Source: Nectonema munidae (lineage: Eukaryota; Nematomorpha; Nectonematoida; Nectonematidae). From it: a DNA stretch of 64,000 nt. This document shows, piece by piece, positions 56,808 through 64,000 of the stretch. The stretch covers positions 930,001 through 994,000 of the forward strand of contig JAUIRK010000936.1 in the NCBI GenBank assembly GCA_030549495.1, in the 5' to 3' direction. Each line of letters opens with the position of its first letter. Position 1 is the stretch's first letter. Below the pieces are notes generated by a model, which saw nothing but the letters and a program-made list of their open reading frames with translations, ran no database searches and was not told where the DNA came from. A program made the translations under genes and the position numbers.

Positions 56808-57086
56808 TTAAGAAAATATAATATAACACTGCTAGAAACGAATTATGAAACTTCAAAGCGAATATGATACTAGTTCCATGATAGCAAAATATTGGTTTCT
56901 GAAAAAAATAGCAGAATGATTACAGGAGAGAAATAAGTTTTAAAATGATACTTTAGTGCAATTGGTTAATTCTTTGAAAATTCTGCTCACTATGAATTCT
57001 TAAAAGATATTTTAAAGGCAAATAGTCATACTATTATTGTACAATATAAATCCCTAAAAGATTTGGGATATTCTAACCGCTTAAGA

Positions 57087-57540
57087 TAGGGTTTCTCAAC
57101 CGGGGTCCATATAATAATTCAGGGGGTCCACAGGCGAAATATTATAAATTGGGGGTCCACAATGATATTTTGGTGGTCCATGAAGAAAACCATCTCATAA
57201 CGGTTTTTATTATAAAAAGTTCGCAAAAAACTTGACATCGTAAAAAGAGGTGCTTTACGACTAACATTAACATCAATGCAACCAGATATAAAGAAACGCG
57301 TTGAGCAGCATCAACCACAGGGATCTCATTAAATGTCTTTCTTTTTTTATTAAAAAATTGTTGCATTAGATTTGCTTTCATTTCAATATGAATTCTAAGT
57401 ATATACTATTTGAAACCTCAAAAATTTTATTAGTGAAAAATATTAAAATAAATATTTTTTTGTCCTATTTTTATGAAAGGGTCCACTAAGAAAAAAAAGT
57501 GAAAAGGGGTCCATGAGTGAAAAAAGGTTGAGAAACACGG
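57087..57540. mobile_element. hAT-derived element, 454 bp
   Basis: Left end TAGGGTTTCTCAACC; right end inverted CCGTGTTTCTCAACC. Flanks GCTTAAGA / GTTTAAGG agree at 6 of 8. Both ends carry repeats of GGGGTCCA. A 79-codon minus frame inside (57142-57381) may be a transposase scrap. Upstream of POLR1C. Confidence 0.82.
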
Positions 57541-57810
57541 GTTTAAGGCTACGGTTTGAAAACCAGGTTTCTGCTTATCTTTTTTAATTAGTTTCAAAAT
57601 AACTTTAAACCGTCTATTTTTATTTTATGGGACACTCTTGTCCCAATAGGCCTTAAAGAATACAAGGTAAGAGAGTTAGGGTAAAAAAATTACCAAGCTC
57701 GTTCTTTTGTTCATTTTTTATTTAATTATTTATAAATCATGAACAAAAATAATAAATTTATGCATTTGCGTCGTTAAAGTAGCGCATAATTTTATGAAAG
57801 AACCAGAATA

Positions 57811-58578
57811 AAGGTACTGTAGAGCAGAGCTGTCAAACATGCGTCCTACGGGCAGTAATTGGCCCTCTAAATGTTACAGTGCGGCCCGTCGAGTATTTTT
57901 GACAAAATACTCAATGATTTAAACGTGAGTCTTCCATTTTTACGCCGGTGCATCAGAATTACCATTAGATTTCTAGCTTGAAATTATTGATTTACAAATT
58001 GATCTGATGAAAAACAACATTTTTACAACTTAATTGATTCATTTTATAAATATCTTATTTCTAAATTTTAAAAATAACTTCATTGGTTATTTGGCACGAC
58101 TTACGTTTGCGCGCAAATTTTTCAGAAATGAATATTAATGGGTCAAAGAACAGAGTAAGATTGATAAGTGATATAGTATATACCATTTTGACAGTTCCTA
58201 CTGTTACAAATTTAATTTCTGATTTTGGCAAAATTGTTAAGAAGTGATGTCAAGTTTCTTGAAAATTGGAGAAAAAAATTAAGAATAAAAACTTCATTTA
58301 AAACCTTTTAATGCTTTGTTTCTGTTATTGTTTCAAAATAAGATTATGTGTGTCTTTTGAATCCTATGGTTTTTATCCGGCCCGCAAGACAAGAAAATAT
58401 TGAAAATGCGGCCCGCGACTGATTTAGGTTTGACACCCCTGCCGTAGGGTGTTTTCATCGAGAAGGCATAATTAGGCCGCTTATATTAAACTATTATAAG
58501 AAAAGTAGGTTTGATACGGGATCGAACCCAAGACCTTGAGTTATCGAAACCCAGTATCTCGCCAACATTACTCATTCC
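57811..58578 (-). repeat. SINE family A, copy split by a hAT insertion
   Basis: 57811-57824 (AAGGTACTGTAGAG) and 58442-58578 (CCGTAGGGTGTTTTCATCG onward to the tRNA-like head) rejoin into the minus-strand SINE order seen at 813-954. The hAT element at 57825-58441 sits between them. Confidence 0.85.
57825..58441. mobile_element. Non-autonomous hAT element inside a SINE
   Basis: Left CAGAGCTGTCAAAC; right inverted CAGGGGTGTCAAAC. Flanks CTGTAGAG (57817-57824) and CCGTAGGG (58442-58449) form an 8-bp duplication with two mismatches. Subterminal GCGGCCCG motifs on both sides. No transposase frame. Confidence 0.9.
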
Positions 58579-59190
58579 CCCATAAATAAATCCAGTTACA
58601 ATAACATGGTTGATTTAGTTATTTATAAAAAATCTGATAGACATTTTAATAGATTTGAAAAAAATTATTAAAACAAATTGATGTTTCTATACACTAATTT
58701 AAAGGGTATGCTAAAAACCTGCTGCAGAAAATAGTTTGTGTATACCAAAAATTCATATTATAAACAAACGAAACTTAACTTACTTATATAACTTGATGTT
58801 TAAAAAGAAAATGACAAGATATAGCCATTTTATTGGGTAAAAAAATATATTAATGATTTAAGGGTCGTGGTAAAATGAGCTAGAAAAATATCATCTTAAT
58901 ATATAAACGTATGTCAAAGACCTAATTTTGATGATAAGAATGTAAAAACTTTATAATTGTGAACCATTTTTGTTACCTCGATAGGGATTGAAACGTCAAT
59001 GCGAAAAAAATAAAAGTTTCTAAAAAAAATAAAAGTCTATAAAAAAATAAAAGGTTGTTTGATGCGCCTCGCATACATAAGCCAACTAAAAATAAAAGTA
59101 AAACTTTAAAAATTTCTTAATTAACAAATCTAGAAAATGTTAGATATACCTACTCATTAGAAATATTTTTTATAAATTTTAAGGTCTATA
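58579..59190. other. AT-rich intergenic sequence, nothing recognised
   Basis: No exon, paired repeat or transposase frame was recognised. Confidence 0.4.
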
Positions 59191-59198
59191 AGTCTAAA

Positions 59199-59458
59199 CA
59201 GCGGTGTAGCCAGAAAAAAGTTAAGTTAATTAAAATATTTGATAAAACATTGCTATTGAACTGTGAGGAGTTTTAATACAACTAACAGAAAAAGCATGGA
59301 GAGAGTTATTTCTTTTTTATTAAAGTCTTCTATGGATGTTATTTCTTTATTATTAAAGTCTTCTGTGGATGTTTTGTGGCACATGATATATTGTGAGAAA
59401 ATCAACTAAAACATCGGGGGGTAGGGCCCTTCTTGCCCCATGTCTAGCTACCCCACTG
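59199..59458. mobile_element. Non-autonomous hAT element (MITE), 260 bp
   Basis: Left CAGCGGTGTAGCCAGAAAA; right inverted CAGTGGGGTAGCTAGAC. Target duplication AGTCTAAA / AGTCAAAA (one mismatch). Related to the MITE at 26416-26596. An imperfect direct repeat (TTATTAAAGTCTTCTATGGA-like, twice) lies inside at about 59310-59370. Confidence 0.88.
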
Positions 59459-59664
59459 AGTCAAAAATGACAAAATGAAATTAAAGTTTAAGAAAATAAA
59501 AATAATTTATATATAATTTTTCATTATTCCCAAATAAAAAAATGTGTTTATGCTAAAATCATTTTACAATATTTTTTTAACATATTTCTCATTTTTTTCC
59601 TATTGTTTTTCTTGCTCATTAAATGAAGATTAAAGACAAGTAGAGTAACTTTAATTTTTAATGT

Positions 59665-60200
59665 ATTATCAGTCAAAACTCTCAATCGCCCACCATCTAA
59701 TTTCTTTGAACTACTTTTATATCCGAACCTCCTCAATGCCCTAAACTCTCTCATTATCTTCATAGAGTCAAACTTGCAATCTCCGAACCCAGAGACTTTT
59801 TATACCATATAAACTCACATTAAAAAAATTCTACAAAAATAACTACATTATTTTCTTTTATTTAAGACCTATATTCTTTAATATAAGTCGATAAAATCGC
59901 CGCGATTCGAACCCGAAGGCTTTGGATCCGTAGGCGACGCCTCTACCTATCAGCCCACCAGCCCAAATTATATTTGTATAAGACTAGATTTTTTAGTTAA
60001 ATTTTGAACAATCTATTTAGAAGCTATAACAGTAACCCTAAAAATGCAATAAAATTTAATTTAGATAGTTTAGTTTTAATGGAAGAAAAAATAAAACCGA
60101 GTTTGGGTAATAAGTTAGACCCACTTTATACCTCAAGCATTTCTCAAGTATATGGAGAAGTCGGATAGTGCTTAGATATTTCTTCCTACCTACCTACCAT
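59665..60200 (+). mobile_element. LINE 3' fragment C, interrupted by an insertion
   Basis: 59672-59815 matches 25509-25640 of fragment A (CAATCGCCCACCATCTAATT and onward). 60133-60200 matches the A tail (CAAGTATATGGAGAAGTC to CCTACCTACCTACC). The roughly 300 bp between include a tRNA-like segment absent from A. Confidence 0.82.
59896..59964 (-). repeat. tRNA-Arg-like SINE head or tRNA pseudogene
   Basis: The minus strand reads GGGCTGATAGGTAGAGGC (D-arm/box A like), CCTACGGAT (anticodon loop like Arg-ACG) and GGGTTCGAATCGC (box B). The acceptor and anticodon stems do not pair, so it is not a working tRNA. Confidence 0.55.
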
Positions 60201-60743
60201 GTATAATATTCTTCAGAAAAAAATTAAAATACTCGCTGACTCACCACTATTGAATATCCGCTAACTTTTACTGATTATTTTTCATATGTAAAACTAGAAG
60301 TCTTTTGTCTAGATTTACTGAATAAAAGTAATTATATAAACACTATAATTTTAAGTTCAAATTTCAATGGGTCAAAAATGACGCTAAAATGCTTATATCT
60401 ACTTTTTGAAAGAAAAATATTAAATTTTGCTTTTATTTCAATCATTTAGGTAAAGTTATATTTTAATTTGAGGTGAGATTGCGGTCAAAAATGACCACGT
60501 TTAAAGATTTGAAATATTTTTTCATTTTCTTTATATATTTTTTGTTTTTTCTATATAGTTGACATAACTCATAATTATTGGACCTTGAGGCAAAAGCCCT
60601 TTAGGTAACTAAAATATTATAATAATTTGACTGAAGTTTTTAAATTAAATTAGGTGAAAATGCTAAAGAATTTCAAAAAATAGAATTTCTTTTTGAATTG
60701 AATACAAGAAAATGAAATCCATAGAAAGACTTTGCAATGAAAA
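60201..60743. other. AT-rich sequence with GGTCAAAAATGACC-type motifs
   Basis: GGGTCAAAAATGACG (about 60369) and GGTCAAAAATGACC (about 60483) are near-palindromic and resemble internal motifs of some DNA transposon ends. No paired termini found. Confidence 0.3.
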
Positions 60744-61043
60744 TTGAAGATTGACGAACTTTATTATTATAAGTTATGCCTGTTTCTTTTCAAATATCTT
60801 AAGAGTTTATGCTGCCCAATGTGGAGTAATAAATTTTATTTCAATTATGAGGTACATGAACATTACACACGTATTTGTAGATGTCTTCATTTGGAGAAAC
60901 ACGAAACGAAGAAAAATGTAAGCATGCAATTGACAAATCTAAAATCAGCAAAATTTTTTAATGGAAATAGACTCCTTTATCAGTTTTGTTGGCTAGATAA
61001 GTTTTCTGATTTCAAAAGAGTAGTAAAAAAATTATTTCTTTAA
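60744..61043 (+). pseudogene. LINE reverse transcriptase C-terminal fragment
   Basis: The 99-codon frame reads IDELYYYKLCLFLFKYLKS, YEVHEHYTRICRCLHLEKHE, then NGNRLLYQFCWLDKFSDFKR. It fits the region downstream of the RT core in L2/CR1/RTE-like LINEs (INxLYKYKxxLFMFK, HxYxTR, GxxLWNxLP, FKxxxKKxL). No RT core precedes it. Unrelated to LINE fragments A-C. Confidence 0.6.
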
Positions 61044-62982
61044 TCAATATCTTGTATATTCTATTTCATTAAAGTTTTTTTATTGGCGAAAACCTAAAAT
61101 TTTATAAAATTTAATTCAGAAGAAAACGGGAATTATTTAACTAATAGCTTATAGACTTATTGTTTATCGAAGTATAACTGAGTGAAAAGTTTTAGAGATA
61201 TTAAATTATAATATTTTGACAAAGTTTTGGCTTAGAAAAAACCAACTGAAAGAATGAAAATTTCATTAAAAGAATTTCTATGGGAACCTCAAAGAAATAT
61301 TTCTTCATTAGTTATATATTAACTAAAATATTGTGGATAGACAAACTATTTTATTTTTGTTTTTAATTCGAATAATAGTTGAATAGAGTAAAAACTATAA
61401 AAACAAGTTTCTACTTTTATTTAAATCAGATATGTTTATTAAAAAATTCTAATAATTTGGCTGAAATTTCTAAATACTGTAAATCATTAAATTTCCCCAT
61501 GTTCTTTTTTTTAATGAATAAATTAATCAGATAATTTCTTGATTTACTGTATTCGAAATTTCGATCCTCGTTTCGCATTTTTTAGATTATACTTCATAAA
61601 TTGTATATTACACTAACTAAAAAATGACTAATTATCTCAGTTGAAAATATTGGTATTAAATCCATTCGATTATTAAAAACAATAAATGAACTAGCATACC
61701 ATCAGAAATAAAATTTCACTAAATTTTTTATTTTATTTTTTGCATTATGAGAGATTAAATCACTTAACCTTTAGTTTCTTCATGGTTATTACACAATCTA
61801 ATTTTTTTATCAAAAAAATAAGAAATTGATAAAAATTAAATGTTTATTCTGCATTAGGCATCTCCTTCTCTTTTTTGGCTCTCTTCTGTTTTCTATTTAG
61901 AGAGATATAATTGTAATAAATTTTTCATATGTAAACTTTAATTTAAACAGTTTACAACTAACTGTCCTACATTCATGAAACTGGTATGAATTTCGATTAG
62001 TGACGATTTTCTTGTAATATATTTTTCGATCTTGAACAAGAAAAAAACTTCTTGAATAATAAAATTATCAGACTGTTACAGTGATAGATTAAAAACAAAT
62101 AAGCGTCAGTATGGCATTACTTTAGGTAAAAATATATCAAAGTGTAAAAAAGATTAATTCAAAATCATCGAAGTCATTTATTGATATAAAGTAATAATCA
62201 TTACGATTCAAGAGTTATAATCTTAATATTCGAAATTATGTTCTACAAGATAACCATTGTGCAATGTCTAAAAATATTTATAAAATTATAACATTTGCAT
62301 TAAAAAATTTTCATTTCTGCATAATTTAGTAACAGATACCGGTATAAGCTCCTTCACCACGTCAAGGCGATGCAGTTTTAAAGAGATAAGACATGCAAAG
62401 AAATTTTTATAAAAGAGTGTATAATTTTTGAAAGAAATTCTTTAAAAAAATTATAGAAATAGTTTAAATTAAAATTATGAAATCAGAAAGTTGCTTCAAT
62501 TTATTTTATCATATTTTTTAAAAAATCTAAATTTGGAGAAAAAATAATGCAAATAGCCAATAAACTGGAAATTTTTTTCAAAATAAAAATTCATCATTTA
62601 AATTTCCAGAAATAAATATTTAATGTAGCACATAGAAGGGAAAATGTTAGGTTGATTTTAACTCTAAGCACATTTCAGAATAATATAGATCAAACTACAT
62701 TACCTTAACCAATATATGCACAGGACGAGGAGAGGATATTCGAAATTCATTTTAATTACAATGAAAAAAACTATCGTCTGCTTTTTTTAAACAAAAATTG
62801 GGCATAAATGGGTTGACTATTATCAAGATAAAAAAACTGTTTATTTAATTCATTTTCAATATTCTTCCATGATAATCGAAAATATAGGAATGAAGAATTT
62901 GATAAAAAAAACTGCAGTTTAGTGGATGAAATTTATGGTATATGTCCGAATTATAGTTGATCAAATGTTTTTACTATAAGTG
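61044..62982. other. AT-rich intergenic sequence, nothing certain
   Basis: A minus-strand KQKRAKKEKEMPN-type tail followed by AATAAA near 61850-61905 could be a last exon, but I cannot name a gene. Otherwise empty. Confidence 0.3.
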
Positions 62983-63003
62983 TTCTTCTTCTTCTTCTTC
63001 TTT
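62983..63003. repeat. (TTC)n microsatellite
   Basis: Seven uninterrupted TTC units, followed by TTACAGCTTTATTAGCC, which looks like a repeat-family 3' end. Confidence 0.8.
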
Positions 63004-63308
63004 ACAGCTTTATTAGCCAATTTCTGCTTGTGATGAGCCTCCTCTATCTGGCCCTGTCTATCGAAATTTTGAAGTCCACTGTATAATTCAATTGATGATT
63101 TTGATATTAAATACATCCTTTTATTCCTTGAGTTCAACTCGAAAAAATGTTTGTTTTGATAATATCAAGATTTAGTTAAAATCTACCAATTTCAAAAAAC
63201 AATTCTTTATTTTCAAACAATTTGTTCCTTTAGTTAAATGCAAATTTATGTTTCTACATTGTCCAGAAATAAAGATCACCTAGTTCTTATAGAAGAGTTC
63301 GTTAAAAT

Positions 63309-63563
63309 ATGATAATGTTCCATCGGCATGTAATGAAAATATGTTTCCTCATTAAAAAGTCTTCTCAAAATAGGATTACATTTTTCGATGACTGTGGTGC
63401 CTGTAATAAGTTTTCTTATGTAGTAAATTCTGATACGAGTCTATCTTTTATCAGGGTTAATCACCTTGTTGAATCAAATGTAATTTATGTTAAAGGGCAT
63501 TATTCAAAGTTAAAATGGATGAAAATTATCAAAGAAGATTTTTTATGTGTCGCCAAAACTTAA
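63309..63563 (+). CDS. Unrecognised 84-codon frame
   Basis: Starts MIMFHRHVMK and includes NRITFFDDCGACNKFSYVV, then VIYVKGHYSKLKWMKIIKED. It reads more like protein than most frames in the window, with a DCGAC cysteine pair. I recognise no family. It could be an exon, a repeat-encoded fragment or chance. Confidence 0.2.
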   Translation: MIMFHRHVMKICFLIKKSSQNRITFFDDCGACNKFSYVVNSDTSLSFIRVNHLVESNVIYVKGHYSKLKWMKIIKEDFLCVAKT

Positions 63564-64000
63564 TCCTAATCTCTTCCAAATAATGACATATGAATACATT
63601 AGGACTTTCCCAACCTTAATTCCTCATTTTACCTCAAAAAATTCTAACATTTATGTAAGAACTGATAATATTAATTCCTTCGATTCAGAAGCGACAATTA
63701 TTATTCAACAATATTAATCAAAATTTGGAGACTATATCATCAAAATGATTGAAAACATAAAAGAATATGTTCTACTTCCTCGTTTGAAATCAGAAGATAT
63801 TCCCTTACTTTGGAGGATAACATTTCTAAATCAAAAAATCATATAATTAAGCTAAGTAGAATGGAAAAAGATAAAGTTTTTAATGTCATTTTTAGCTTAT
63901 AACTTAGAGATTAGAATAGCTAATTTATAAAATTGAAAGTTTGTAGAATATTTCTTCCAAAAATTTTAAACCTTCAAAATTTCTATTTAAAATGGGCAAA
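63564..64000. other. AT-rich sequence to the window end
   Basis: A plus-strand stretch near 63770-63840 (LLPRLKSEDIPLLWR) is protein-like but unassigned. Nothing else is recognised. Confidence 0.3.

Noticed and set aside
59896-59964. Functional tRNA-Arg gene
   Set aside because: Boxes A and B are recognisable but acceptor and anticodon stems do not pair.
1-64000. CRISPR arrays, bacterial operons, phage or integrated virus
   Set aside because: No regularly spaced direct repeats, no bacterial-style gene packing, and all recognisable mobile proteins are eukaryotic transposons or retroelements.

Overview
This is animal nuclear DNA: about 70% A+T, spliced genes, single-exon housekeeping genes, no bacterial gene organisation, and dense debris of DNA transposons (hAT, piggyBac, Merlin, Tigger), LINEs, a Penelope-like element and tRNA-derived SINEs. 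The orthologue set and transposon mix suggest an arthropod. A parasitic copepod (sea-louse-like) is my best guess, but that is an inference from general resemblance.

Six conserved genes can be supported. On the minus strand, left to right: three exons of an ethanolaminephosphotransferase (EPT1/SELENOI) at 1.1-5.5 kb whose 5' and 3' ends I could not find; OCIAD1 (15.1-15.8 kb, single exon); and TOP3A (17.1-19.8 kb, single exon). On the plus strand come SNRNP35 and INTS7, a head-to-tail single-exon pair 187 bp apart (39.2-42.7 kb). Converging on INTS7 is POLR1C on the minus strand, a complete nine-exon gene of 12.3 kb (44.5-56.8 kb) that simple ORF finding misses because its exons are only 51-186 bp long. 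I rebuilt POLR1C and EPT1 by hand from GT-AG junctions, reading-frame continuity and resemblance to the families.

Intron sizes are bimodal. Small introns are 49-68 bp (including one of 55 bp inside a Merlin transposase). Large introns are 2.1-3.9 kb; four of the five hold recognisable mobile-element or repeat-family fossils and the fifth holds only a SINE-like sequence. The POLR1C introns carry a Tigger element, a piggyBac fossil, a foldback repeat, two hammerhead-like motifs and the remains of an unnamed protein family. The large EPT1 intron carries a ZBED5-like hAT.

Between genes: a gene-poor 5.5-15 kb stretch with SINEs, hAT MITEs and a piggyBac fossil; a transposon-dominated 20-39 kb stretch (Merlin with long terminal repeats, Penelope-like RT, piggyBac, two LINE 3' ends, a hAT with 8-bp target duplication); and a 57-64 kb stretch with nested hAT/SINE insertions and LINE ends. 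Most elements are broken by stops and frameshifts. The genes are unlinked housekeeping functions: phospholipid synthesis, a mitochondrial/endosomal protein, DNA decatenation, minor spliceosome, snRNA 3' processing, and Pol I/III assembly. I see no evidence that they form a pathway. No functional tRNA, rRNA or CRISPR array was found.
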